From contig NZ_MKIO01000039.1 in assembly GCF_001938945.1 (NCBI RefSeq), positions 237,198 through 301,197 on the forward strand: a stretch of 64,000 nucleotides of DNA, given 5' to 3'. This stretch comes from Xaviernesmea rhizosphaerae (GTDB taxonomy: Bacteria; Pseudomonadota; Alphaproteobacteria; Rhizobiales; Rhizobiaceae). Below are positions 25,255 through 34,086 of the stretch, piece after piece. The position numbers and the translations under genes are program-made. The notes beneath the pieces were generated by a model, which saw only the letters and a list, made by a program, of their open reading frames with translations, searched no databases and was not told the DNA's origin. Every line of letters begins with the position of its first letter. Position 1 is the first letter of the stretch.

Positions 25255-25914
25255 ATGTCTCTTCCCGCCCGCCGCCTCGTCACGACCGCCGATCTCGAAA
25301 CGGCGCTCGATGCGCTGATGCGGATCGATCCACGTCTGGAGCCCATCCGGGCGGCTGCCGGCGTGCTGCCGCTGCGCCATCTGCCGGAGGGCTTTGCTGG
25401 CCTCGCCTTCGTCATAGTCTCGCAGATGGTCTCCCGCGCGGCGGCAACCGCGATCTGGCAGCGGATGGAGGCGGCAGAGGCGACGGGCGCCGCCCGGCTG
25501 GCGCAAAGCAGCCCGCAGGAGCATCGCGCCTGGGGCCTGAGCCGGGCCAAGGCTGCCACCCTCACCGCCGCCGCCGAAGCCTCTCTAGCCGGGCATCTCG
25601 ATCTCAAGGCTTTGGCCGTCGCGCCGGCCGAACAGGCCTTCTCCGCCCTGACGCGGCTTCGCGGCATCGGCCCCTGGACGGCGGAGGTCTATCTCCTGCT
25701 CGGGCTTGGCCATGCCGATATCTTCCCCGCTGGCGATGTGGCGCTGCAGGCGGCCGCGCAGGATGTCCTCGGTCTGGAGAGCCGGCCGAAAGGCCCTGAT
25801 TTCGCAGAGATCGCCAAAGTCTGGTCGCCCGAGCGCTCGGTTGCGGCAAGGCTGCTCTGGGCGCATTACGCCAGAATCAAAGCCGCGCCCTTGAGCGCCG
25901 TGCCCTTGCCATGA
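25255..25914 (+). CDS. DNA-3-methyladenine glycosylase II (AlkA/HhH-GPD family)
   Basis: A 219-residue base-excision-repair glycosylase. The helix-hairpin-helix LRGIGPWTAEVYLL is followed by the catalytic-Asp region GHADIFPAGDVALQ, the HhH-GPD signature; the segment GLAFVIVSQMVSRAAA matches the start of the catalytic core. It is the short class without an AlkA N-terminal domain. The ATG at 25255 (MSLPARRLVTT) begins the conserved protein; the frame open from 25126 upstream is not. It is divergent from gluQ. Confidence 0.9.
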   Translation: MSLPARRLVTTADLETALDALMRIDPRLEPIRAAAGVLPLRHLPEGFAGLAFVIVSQMVSRAAATAIWQRMEAAEATGAARLAQSSPQEHRAWGLSRAKAATLTAAAEASLAGHLDLKALAVAPAEQAFSALTRLRGIGPWTAEVYLLLGLGHADIFPAGDVALQAAAQDVLGLESRPKGPDFAEIAKVWSPERSVAARLLWAHYARIKAAPLSAVPLP

Positions 25915-26132
25915 GGGCGGCTGCCCTTCGCTTCGGCATGTTCAGCTGCGTGAATCCGGCTTGCGCCTTAAGTGTCAGCCAAGTGCGACACTCTGTCGCA
26001 TGGCGCAAATCTCCGGGATTTGCCGGTTTTGCGGCGAATCTTTGCCTCCGTTCGGCTTTGGGCTTCACAATCCTGACGCATCGGGCCTAATATAGATGGT
26101 GCAGATGCCGAATCGATCAGGAGACCACTGGC

Positions 26133-26690
26133 TTGACGATTGCAGTCTCACCTCAAGCCTTGCCGGCGCTCGTGTTGAATGCCGACTATAGACCTCTGAG
26201 TTATTATCCGTTGTCCTTATGGTCCTGGCAGGATGCGATCAAAGCCGTATTCCTGGATCGGGTCGTGATTCTCGCGGAATATGACCAGCAGGTATCCTCG
26301 CCCAGCTTCTCCATGCGCCTGCCCAGCGTGGTGTGCCTGAAGAGCTATGTGCAGCCCTCGCGCCATCCGGCCTTCACCCGCTTCAACGTCTTCCTGCGGG
26401 ACAGGTTCGAATGCCAATATTGCGGGTCCACGGAGGACCTGACCTTCGACCATGTCATTCCCAGATGCTGCGGCGGGCAGACCACTTGGGAAAACGTGGT
26501 GGCGGCCTGTTCTCCCTGCAATCTGCGCAAGGGCGGAAAAATGCCGCGTCTGGCGGGCATGTTCCCGGCGCAGAAGCCGTACCATCCCACGGTGCAGGAT
26601 CTGCACAATAACGGCCGGCTGTTCCCGCCGAACTACCTGCATGAAAGCTGGATGGACTATCTCTACTGGGATACCGAGCTTCAGCCCTAG
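26133..26690 (+). CDS. HNH endonuclease
   Basis: A 185-residue protein of the HNH family common in alphaproteobacteria (ALVLNADYRPLSYYPLSLWSW near the start). The zinc/nuclease core is complete: FECQYCG, then TFDHVIPRCCGG (catalytic His), WENVVAACSPCNLRKG. The C-terminus is conserved in style (LHESWMDYLYWD). The start is TTG at 26133-26135, preceded by AGGAG at 9-nt spacing; no ATG is available. Function in the cell is not established; it is a chromosomal housekeeping copy without a methylase partner. Confidence 0.87.
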   Translation: MTIAVSPQALPALVLNADYRPLSYYPLSLWSWQDAIKAVFLDRVVILAEYDQQVSSPSFSMRLPSVVCLKSYVQPSRHPAFTRFNVFLRDRFECQYCGSTEDLTFDHVIPRCCGGQTTWENVVAACSPCNLRKGGKMPRLAGMFPAQKPYHPTVQDLHNNGRLFPPNYLHESWMDYLYWDTELQP

Positions 26691-26737
26691 CAGTTTGTTC
26701 AAGAATCGCTGTTGGCTTGACGAAAATGGTGATTTCG

Positions 26738-26869
26738 AGCACCGGAAGCGCAGAAATTGCCATTTGCAGGCGGCCAGCGGCGATGATTGGACAGACTGTA
26801 AGTCCTTGCAAGACTTCGACGATCCGGCTGCGAGCCGGATGGCGGCGTATGTAACCGCCTTCCGGTGCT
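26738..26869 (+). ncRNA. candidate structured RNA or MITE-like palindromic element
   Basis: Outer arms AGCACCGGAAG (26738-26748) and CTTCCGGTGCT (26859-26869) are an exact 11-bp inverted repeat. Inside are three further helices: TTGCA/TGCAA (26764-26768 with 26807-26811) enclosing GGAC/GTCC (26789-26792 with 26802-26805); a perfect 8-bp ATCCGGCT/AGCCGGAT with GCG triloop (26822-26840); and GGCGG/CCGCC (26841-26859, sharing one base with the outer stem). Such a closed multi-branch fold is typical of a structured RNA; 11-bp terminal inverted repeats on a 132-bp unit also fit a MITE. Strand is uncertain. Confidence 0.4.
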
Positions 26870-26895
26870 AGATCAATATGCAAAAATTCTGATCT

Positions 26896-26912
26896 GCCTG
26901 TTTTCGACAGGC
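26896..26912 (+). terminator. short hairpin following the palindromic element
   Basis: GCCTGT (26896-26901) pairs with ACAGGC (26907-26912) around TTTCG and is followed by TTTGG. It could end transcription of the HNH gene or of the candidate RNA upstream. The T-run is weak. Confidence 0.3.
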
Positions 26913-27137
26913 TTTGGCAGGTCGTGCGCTGGCGGCCGTTCGGGTTGTCCTTGACCGTGCGCATGAACCTGCCGCTGCGAAGAAGGCAGGCCTGGCTGTG
27001 CAGGTCCGGCGCCCATCGTTGGTCGAGGGGCTGCCGTCTCTGCTCTAGGACCAAGGGGCGCACTGCGCTGACCGCCGCTCGCCGAATTCCCATTCAGGAA
27101 GACCGGTCCATCAGCAAGACAGGACGCTTCTTGCCGC

Positions 27138-27166
27138 GGATCTTTCCGAAAACCGGTACCCGTTTT
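27138..27166 (-). repeat. intergenic repeat, degenerate unit A on the minus strand (copy 5)
   Basis: Read on the minus strand it is AAAACGGGTACCGGTTTTCGG followed by AAAGATCC, against AAAAGTGGGAACCGGTTTTCGG AAAAATCC in copy 2. The outer GCATCGGA/TCCGATGC arms are lost. It lies between convergent HNH and dsbB genes, the same kind of position as copies 1 and 2. Confidence 0.6.
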
Positions 27167-27341
27167 TTGCCGCGCTTCTCCAGCACGCTTGCGCTCTCGA
27201 CCTCCGCGATGGCGAGCCGGGCGAACGGCCTTGTGCTTTTTCACCAGCCGCATAGCCGTCTGGCCATCCGCACCCCTGCCATTGGGCGCCGATTGCGTCT
27301 GTGAAGCCGTTTTCCCGTTTCCCGAACGGGTCGGGATCCGC

Positions 27342-27872
27342 TCAGCGGCGCAGGCCGCCCAGGGCGCCCTTGAGCGCGATGCCGGCGAGGATCACGCTGG
27401 CGATGACGTTCCAGCCGGCGAATGACAGGCCGAGAACGCGCAGCGCCGCATCGGTGCAGGAGGGGCCGTGCTTGGTGTTGAGGTCGGAGAGCAGGTCGTT
27501 GACATTGGCAGAGACGCCCTGGGCGCCGCCGCAGCTTTCTGGCCCCGCCCAGAAATGCCATTCCACCCCGGCATGATAGACGCCCATGCCGGCGCCCACG
27601 AGCATCAGGATGGCAACGAGGCCCAGAAGCAGGCGCGGCACGGCCGGAGGCAGCCGCAGTCCCGCCGTGATGATGGCGGCCAGGCCGACGGGCAGGCCGA
27701 AATAATAGGGTTCGCGCTGCATCAGGCAGAGCGCGCAGGGAATATAGCCGCCCAGATGCTCGAAGCCCAGCGCCGTGCCGATGGTCACGGCCATGCCGAG
27801 CGTGACGAGAACGGCCGGAACGAGAAGGCGGGCCGAGCGGGCCGGGATGGAAAGGGCAGCAGGGGCAGACAT
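27342..27872 (-). CDS. dsbB: disulfide bond formation protein B
   Basis: A 176-residue inner-membrane protein with four membrane spans. The first catalytic pair is C46-A-L-C49 in IPCALCLMQRE, and the second pair is in the periplasmic loop (ESCGG ... GPSCTDA). DsbB reoxidises DsbA and passes electrons to quinone. AAGGAG precedes the ATG at 27872; the longer open frame to 28010 crosses a small tandem repeat and is not used. It is downstream of the YqaA-like gene? No: that gene ends 252 bp upstream on the same strand, so separate promoters are likely. Confidence 0.92.
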   Translation of the reverse strand: MSAPAALSIPARSARLLVPAVLVTLGMAVTIGTALGFEHLGGYIPCALCLMQREPYYFGLPVGLAAIITAGLRLPPAVPRLLLGLVAILMLVGAGMGVYHAGVEWHFWAGPESCGGAQGVSANVNDLLSDLNTKHGPSCTDAALRVLGLSFAGWNVIASVILAGIALKGALGGLRR

Positions 27873-27915
27873 GGTGGCTCCTTGGAACAGGCAGGCGACA
27901 TCCGGCAGGCAGTGT

Positions 27916-27946
27916 TTGAACGGGCTGGGCTTGAATGGGCTTGGGC
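27916..27946. repeat. two-copy 15/16-bp tandem repeat upstream of dsbB
   Basis: TTGAACGGGCTGGGC (27916-27930) is followed directly by TTGAATGGGCTTGGGC (27931-27946), differing by one substitution and one inserted T. A third, poorer partial copy (TGAACAAGCGGGGGC) follows. It lies 44 bp upstream of the dsbB start. Confidence 0.6.
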
Positions 27947-28124
27947 TGAACAAGCGGGGGCGGAATGGCCTGGCAACCAGGCCGCCTCTTATTCGCCTCT
28001 GTGCGATCAAGAGGCCGTCACGGCTGCTGTCTTATCCGATTGCCACAGGCCGTCGATGGGGCAAAGCGCCGCTTGACCAAAATGTGAAGCGGGCGGCCCG
28101 ATCGATGATGATCGGCCCGATGCT

Positions 28125-28712
28125 TTAGTGCACGAGGCGATAGCCGATAAAGGCGACGATCATGACGCCGGCCACCACGCCGGTCAGCAGGCCCAGGCGC
28201 TTCTCGATGAAGTGCCGGATGCTCTCGCCATAGCGCTGCAGCAGCCAGGCCAGCAGGAAGAAGCGCGCGCCACGGGCGACGATCGCGGAGATGATGAAGA
28301 GCGTGAGGTCGATATTGACCGCACCCGAGAGGATCGTCACCACCTTGATCGGGGGCAGGTGCGCCAGACCCGACGTGACCAGCAGGAGAACGATCGTCTC
28401 ATAATCCACGGAGGCCTTCAGCTGCTCGAAGGCGTCGAGCTTGCCGTAGAATTCCAGGATCGGCTTGGCGATGCTCTCATAGGCATAGTGGCCGAGATAC
28501 CAGCCGGCGATGCCGCCGAGCACGGAAAAGACCGTTGCGACGAGCGCGTAGCGCCAGACGCGCTGCGGTCGCGCCAGCGCCATCGGCACGAACAGCACGT
28601 CGGCGGGCACAAGAAAGATCGAGCTTTCCACGAAGGCGATGATGGCGAGCCAGACTTCCGCCGAGCGGCGCGCGGCCAGAGACATGGTCCAGTCGTAAAG
28701 GCGTCGAAGCAT
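28125..28712 (-). CDS. DedA/YqaA family membrane protein
   Basis: A 195-residue membrane protein of the SNARE-associated/DedA superfamily, YqaA subgroup. Landmarks: IIAFVESSIFLVPADVLFVPMALARP (conserved E and Pro), FSVLGGIAGWYLGHYAYES (the GxxxG-type family segment), and KVVTILSGAVNIDLTLFIISAIVARGARFF (conserved Gly and Arg). DedA proteins act in membrane lipid flipping and proton-motive force homeostasis. The ATG at 28712 has no strong ribosome binding site. Upstream, 272 bp separate it from the tRNA-Leu gene. Confidence 0.88.
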   Translation of the reverse strand: MLRRLYDWTMSLAARRSAEVWLAIIAFVESSIFLVPADVLFVPMALARPQRVWRYALVATVFSVLGGIAGWYLGHYAYESIAKPILEFYGKLDAFEQLKASVDYETIVLLLVTSGLAHLPPIKVVTILSGAVNIDLTLFIISAIVARGARFFLLAWLLQRYGESIRHFIEKRLGLLTGVVAGVMIVAFIGYRLVH

Positions 28713-28941
28713 GAGGCCAGCTTTCCTCGGTCAAGAGCAGGGCTGCCGGATGCGGCGCGCCGGCTCCGGGAAGAAGCCGGCTTTGCCGCACTGCAGCAAA
28801 ATCACGCTTTCTTTTATGCGCCTTGTGCTGGTCTGTAAATTGCGATTGACGCGGAGTCGTGAGGGAATGCGGCCAGGAGGGGCCGAAGAGTCGGGGTGCT
28901 CTGCAGGACCAGGGCACCGATAGCCCAGCACCTAAACCGAC

Positions 28942-28970
28942 TTGTCAGCCGGCGATGGCCTGTGTTAGAC
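28942..28970 (+). promoter_or_regulatory. sigma70-type promoter of tRNA-Leu
   Basis: TTGTCA (28942-28947) and TTAGAC (28965-28970) are separated by 17 bp. Transcription would start near 28977, about 8 nt before the mature tRNA. The match is good for a rhizobial housekeeping promoter, whose -10 is often degenerate. Confidence 0.55.
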
Positions 28971-28984
28971 AGCCGGCCACCGTT

Positions 28985-29069
28985 GCCCCATTGGCGGAAT
29001 TGGTAGACGCGCTCGACTCAAAATCGAGTTCCGAAAGGAGTGCTGGTTCGACCCCGGCATGGGGCACCA
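28985..29069 (+). tRNA. tRNA-Leu (anticodon CAA)
   Basis: The acceptor arms GCCCCAT (28985-28991) and ATGGGGC (29059-29065) pair exactly, followed by discriminator A and an encoded CCA (29067-29069). The anticodon stem CTCGA/TCGAG frames the loop CTCAAAA, giving anticodon CAA (reads UUG). A variable arm and the T-arm GGTTCGACCCC are present, consistent with a class II leucine tRNA of 85 nt. Confidence 0.95.
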
Positions 29070-29224
29070 CATCGATTTCTGAGCGTTGAAATCGGCTGCT
29101 TTTTTCCGAAATTTCTGCGCCGTATTGAAATGAAGGCGGCTTTTGTTCGTTCTGCAAGCGGCTGTGTGCCGTCGTCGCACTCCAGCGCTGAAGCCGTGCC
29201 GCATATCAGTCGTGGGAGAGAGGG

Positions 29225-29587
29225 ATGGCGGTCAAACGAATTGTTGCAAATATCGCAGCAAGAGATCTGGATGCTGCCCGGTCTTTCTACTGCGGTATAT
29301 TGGGCCTTGAGACAGTTATGGATCATGGCTGGATCATCACCTTCGCCGCGCCGGCGATCGAGATGCAGCCTCAGCTTAGTGTTGCAAGCGAAGGAGGCTC
29401 TGGAACGGTTGTTCCCGATTTCTCCATCGAAGTCGATGATCTCGAAAACGTCGAAAAGCGCGCAAGAGACGCTGGGTGCGCGATCGAATATGGCCCAGCG
29501 GACGAGCCTTGGGGCGTGAGACGTTTCTATCTCCGCGACCCATTTGGACGTCTCATCAACGTCCTGTCCCACCGAACGATCTCGTAA
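29225..29587 (+). CDS. VOC (glyoxalase/bleomycin-resistance) family protein
   Basis: A 120-residue single-domain vicinal oxygen chelate protein. The paired beta-alpha-beta-beta-beta repeats are visible: NIAARDLDAARSFYCGILGLE at the start and the second module IEVDDLENVEKRARDAG with RRFYLRDPFGRLINVLSH at the end. Metal-ligand positions are not obviously complete, so the activity is unknown. GAGAGAGGG precedes the ATG. It stands alone after tRNA-Leu and has somewhat lower GC than its neighbours, so recent gain is possible. The hairpin at 29611-29639 follows it. Confidence 0.8.
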   Translation: MAVKRIVANIAARDLDAARSFYCGILGLETVMDHGWIITFAAPAIEMQPQLSVASEGGSGTVVPDFSIEVDDLENVEKRARDAGCAIEYGPADEPWGVRRFYLRDPFGRLINVLSHRTIS

Positions 29588-29610
29588 CGACTGGAACAGC
29601 CAATGGGATC

Positions 29611-29639
29611 ATGATCGCACTCTGAAAGATCGCGATCAT
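29611..29639 (+). terminator. hairpin after the VOC gene
   Basis: ATGATCGC (29611-29618) pairs exactly with GCGATCAT (29632-29639) across 13 nt, 24 bp past the VOC stop. CTTCT follows; the T-tract is short, so it may be a weak or Rho-assisted terminator. Confidence 0.4.
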
Positions 29640-29680
29640 CTTCTAAAGCAAGATCCTGCTCCACGTTTTCGTCTGATGCT

Positions 29681-29818
29681 TTACAGCGCAGTCGCCGATC
29701 CGGGATCGCCGGGCATGAAGAAGAAGAAATAGACCGCAGCCAGAAGAATGGCCACGGCGAAGATGGTGGTGACGAACCGCATCATGCCGCGGCCAGCTTT
29801 TTTTTCGGTTTCTTTCAT
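29681..29818 (-). CDS. small single-span membrane protein, 45 aa
   Basis: MKETEKKAGRGMM, then the hydrophobic stretch RFVTTIFAVAILLAAVYFFFF, then a short polar end MPGDPGSATAL. The charged start and single span are the pattern of many real rhizobial microproteins, but no good ribosome binding site precedes the ATG at 29818. The frame is open to 29914. Function unknown; a membrane-complex accessory role is a guess. Confidence 0.45.
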   Translation of the reverse strand: MKETEKKAGRGMMRFVTTIFAVAILLAAVYFFFFMPGDPGSATAL

Positions 29819-29983
29819 GGCAGCGTAACGACCAGCGCCGCCGTCGGGTTCCCTTGGCGGGACAGGCATGCCTGCAAAATGCCTTGCCAGCCGAAAAATC
29901 GCGTCGGCGGTCAAAAAAATGGAAGCCTTCCATCCTCCACCCTATGTCCCTCATGATGGTTTTGCGGAGGCAAGGGGCAGGCG

Positions 29984-30175
29984 ATGGACGGCGAGGCGCG
30001 TTACGAATATCGGGAGCAGGGCGATGGCGACTGGGCCGTCATCGATCGGCTGACCGGCCTGCCAGCCGCCACCAATGGCCGCGATCTCTCTGGCCTTGCC
30101 TTGGAAGACGCGCGCGACATTGCCGACGTGCTCAATCGCTCCGTGACCGATGGACAGCGCAGCCCGCTCTTGTAG
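29984..30175 (+). CDS. small hypothetical protein, 63 aa
   Basis: MDGEARYEYREQGDGDWAV followed by IDRLTGLPAATNGRDLSG and a short helix LEDARDIADVLNRSV. The compact, alternating pattern looks like a genuine small folded protein, and AAGGGGCAGGCG precedes the ATG. No family recognised. It lies 119 bp before another small ORF on the same strand. Confidence 0.6.
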   Translation: MDGEARYEYREQGDGDWAVIDRLTGLPAATNGRDLSGLALEDARDIADVLNRSVTDGQRSPLL

Positions 30176-30294
30176 AAGTGAGGGTTCATCCGGTCGAGCG
30201 GCCTGGACAGGGCGCATCATTGCGCCGGCCACGGCGTCGGTCCGTGTCGAGCGTCTGGCCCGAATCGGCCATATTGCATCTGCGAGGAGTTTGA

Positions 30295-30519
30295 ATGCCC
30301 GTGCCTGAGATCTTCGAGGATGCCGCCCCCACCATCGACCATTGCGCCCAGCGTCTGGCTGAGCATGTCGCCTCGGTGCATCAGGAGACAGGCGAGTTCG
30401 GCGTTCTCTCGATCGTCCTGAAGGGAATCGTCGTCGATGGCGTGGCGATGGGGGATTACGAGGTCGTCGTGCAGCAAACCCGGCCGCCGCAATTCCTGGA
30501 ACTGGAAGCCGAGAGATAA
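30295..30519 (+). CDS. small hypothetical protein, 74 aa
   Basis: MPVPEIFEDAAPTIDHCAQ, then a helix RLAEHVASVHQETGEF and beta strands GVLSIVLKGIVVDGVAMGDYEVVVQQ. GAGGAG lies 5 nt before the ATG, a strong ribosome binding site. No family recognised; soluble. A GC-rich dyad AGCCGCC/GGGCGGCT follows the stop at about 30536-30559. Confidence 0.65.
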   Translation: MPVPEIFEDAAPTIDHCAQRLAEHVASVHQETGEFGVLSIVLKGIVVDGVAMGDYEVVVQQTRPPQFLELEAER

Positions 30520-30889
30520 GGCCCCGAACACAGCCAGCCGCCTTCACGCAGGGCGGCTGCTGTATCTTGCGGGATCGTGGCCTTTGGAAAATTTCTTTTT
30601 TTTAACAGAAACTTGACGAAATGGTCCTGGTCAGGCCGTGAGCCCTGAAGGCAGCGCGGACGCACTACAAACCGCGCTTGACCTTCTTTTGCCACAGCAA
30701 ATCTGAAGGCCCGGTAAACGCCGGCGGCTGCTGGTGACACTCCGCGCATTTTTCCTGAGGGTTCTGCAGACCCCGCCATCGGCGGGGTCCGGCGGCAGAG
30801 GGCAGGGCGCTCGGCGGGCGCTGCTGACGCCTCTGGCGACCCGCGAAAAGCGGGAGGAAAATTTCTGCCGGATGCTGTAGAGCTAGGGC
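30520..30889 (+). other. 370-bp gap upstream of the acyl-CoA ligase gene
   Basis: It holds the post-ORF dyad near 30536-30559, a T-rich run (30590-30603), a perfect 9-bp hairpin GACCCCGCC/GGCGGGGTC with an ATC triloop (30769-30789), and a small stem CCCGC/GCGGG near 30840-30854. A minus-strand frame crosses it but lacks a credible start. No gene is called. Confidence 0.5.
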
Positions 30890-32506
<1,617 letters not shown>

Positions 32507-32521
32507 TCGGCGAGACCTGTC

Positions 32522-33790
32522 TTACCGCCGCGCCAGCGTGCGGATGCGCTCGCGCAGGAGCTTGGCCATGTTGCGGGTGTTGCGGTAGAGATGCAGCTGC
32601 ATGGCGACCTGGCGCACGTCGCGGTCGCGGTTGGGGCTGAGGCCGATCACCAGCGTGCCCATCTCCTCGCGCTCCGCCCAGAAGCGGCTCATGATCGGGT
32701 GGTCGGCCACCGCGCAGCTGTCGGTGCGGTCGATGTTCGGGTCGTCGAGGTGCCAGCCGGTCAGGGCGGCGACCAAGAGCTTGCCGGGCGAGAAGCGGGC
32801 ATAGCGCTCGTCATAGGCGGTCTTCCAGGTATAGGCGTCGCCGCGCATCAGGAAGACGATCATCGAGGCCACAGCCGCGCCGTCGAGATCCAGCGTGTGA
32901 ATGCGCACGGCATCGGCTTCGGCGAGATTGGTGATCGCCTCGCGGGCAAAGGCCGCGCGCAGCCGGTCGCTGATCAGCGCTGTGCGGGCCTCGCCCTTCC
33001 AGCCGGCCGCTTCCAGCGCCAGGAATTCCTCCATGCGCAGACGGATTTCCGCGGGTTGGCGCGCGACGTGATGCACCAGGCGGCCCTGTTCGCTGAGGCG
33101 CGCGCCCTGGCGCTTCAGTTCGCGCAGATGGCCGGCGCTGACGACCCGGCGCAGATAGGTGGGGCCATCCTCCCGGCTGTTGAGCATGGGCCGTCCGCTC
33201 ACCTCCGCCACCGTCACCGGCAGGTTGCGGTCGAGCGCCACGGCCCTGAGGATGCTGGCGACCGGCCCCGCCAGCCGCACCTGCGGCAGAACCAGGACGC
33301 CGGGCAGCCCGGCGACCGGGTCTGCGAGACCCTCCAGCAGATTGTCCAGCGTCTCGCTGGCATCCTCCTGATCGAGCAGGGGAATGCCGAGCGGCGCATA
33401 GGGATTGGCCCAGGCGCGCAGGATCGAGGGGCCGATGCCGAAGCCGGGGCGCTCGATACGGAAGGGCATGAGAAAGCGCAGCCGGCTGCGGCCGTCGCCC
33501 TGATCGCGGATCAGCGCCAGACGCACCGCGCGTTCTTCCAGCCGGGGCATGGCCGGCGCCAGAAAGCGGGCGCAGAAGAAAATGTTGGATTCGATGGCGC
33601 GGTTGGAAAGAAAGTCCAGCTCGGTCTGCAGGTCATAGCCGGCCTGGGCCGGATAGAGGCAGAGTTCGCGGCCCGGACGCCCGACAGGGCGATGATAGTC
33701 GCGCATTCTGGGCCCTCTCGAAATGGACGGCGGCGCGAGGGTGGGCGGAGCCGGCCTCTCGCCGTCGTGTGGACCATAGGATGCGCTCAT
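32522..33790 (-). CDS. CelD/BcsL-type GNAT acetyltransferase
   Basis: A 422-residue cytosolic protein with the GNAT_acetyltransf_6 (CelD/BcsL) layout: an N-terminal inactive-like fold (about 30-200) and a C-terminal acyltransferase fold with FLALEAAGWKGEARTALI, IHTLDLDGAAVASMIVFLMRG, WKTAYDERYARFSPGKLLV and HLDDPNIDRTDSCAVADHP. Relatives sit in exopolysaccharide and cellulose loci, or act alone. GGAGGAG precedes the ATG at 33790. No polysaccharide genes surround it, so the substrate is unknown. Confidence 0.85.
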   Translation of the reverse strand: MSASYGPHDGERPAPPTLAPPSISRGPRMRDYHRPVGRPGRELCLYPAQAGYDLQTELDFLSNRAIESNIFFCARFLAPAMPRLEERAVRLALIRDQGDGRSRLRFLMPFRIERPGFGIGPSILRAWANPYAPLGIPLLDQEDASETLDNLLEGLADPVAGLPGVLVLPQVRLAGPVASILRAVALDRNLPVTVAEVSGRPMLNSREDGPTYLRRVVSAGHLRELKRQGARLSEQGRLVHHVARQPAEIRLRMEEFLALEAAGWKGEARTALISDRLRAAFAREAITNLAEADAVRIHTLDLDGAAVASMIVFLMRGDAYTWKTAYDERYARFSPGKLLVAALTGWHLDDPNIDRTDSCAVADHPIMSRFWAEREEMGTLVIGLSPNRDRDVRQVAMQLHLYRNTRNMAKLLRERIRTLARR

Positions 33791-34021
33791 GATCGCCTCT
33801 CCTCCGACAGCAGGTTTGAGGGCTGCAACCTCGCAGGCGCCGCGCCGGTCGCGCCCTGTCAGGCCGAAACGCAGCGGCCGGCAATGGCCAGATCCTGCCT
33901 GCGCGCGCCGTCGGGCGCGACCACTCCCGCAGGCGACAGACCCGACCGTTCTCGCAGGATAAGCTTAACAAACCCTATCCGCGCGCTCTGTCACATTTCC
34001 GGCAGGCTGCTCCCGCGCATA

Positions 34022-34054
34022 GAAAAAGGCCGGCGGACAGGATCCACCGGCCTT
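34022..34054 (-). terminator. Rho-independent terminator of secA
   Basis: On the minus strand AAGGCCGG TGGA, a short loop, TCCG CCGGCCTT then TTTTCT. The 8-bp outer stem is perfect and is followed by five T. It lies 33-65 bp past the secA stop. Confidence 0.8.
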
Positions 34055-34086
34055 GCATCACAATCTCTCAAGGCCTTCGGGGGCTT

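Larger units (their letters stand above)
26691..27341. other. 651-bp HNH-dsbB gap with structured element, hairpin and degenerate repeat
   Basis: No convincing gene lies here; open frames on both strands lack ribosome binding sites or recognisable domains. Visible structure: the nested palindromic element at 26738-26869, a hairpin GCCTGT/ACAGGC at 26896-26912 followed by TTT, and a reverse-oriented degenerate copy of the intergenic repeat at 27138-27166. The rest (26920-27130 and 27170-27340) shows nothing I can identify. Confidence 0.55.

Noticed and set aside
26691..27093. Open frames of 130-210 aa in the HNH-dsbB gap
   Set aside because: Frames on both strands are Arg/Ser-rich, lack ribosome binding sites and run across the palindromic element.
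28985..29587. tRNA-Leu as a genomic-island attachment site
   Set aside because: No integrase is present and I saw no second copy of the tRNA 3' end downstream; the VOC gene alone does not make an island.
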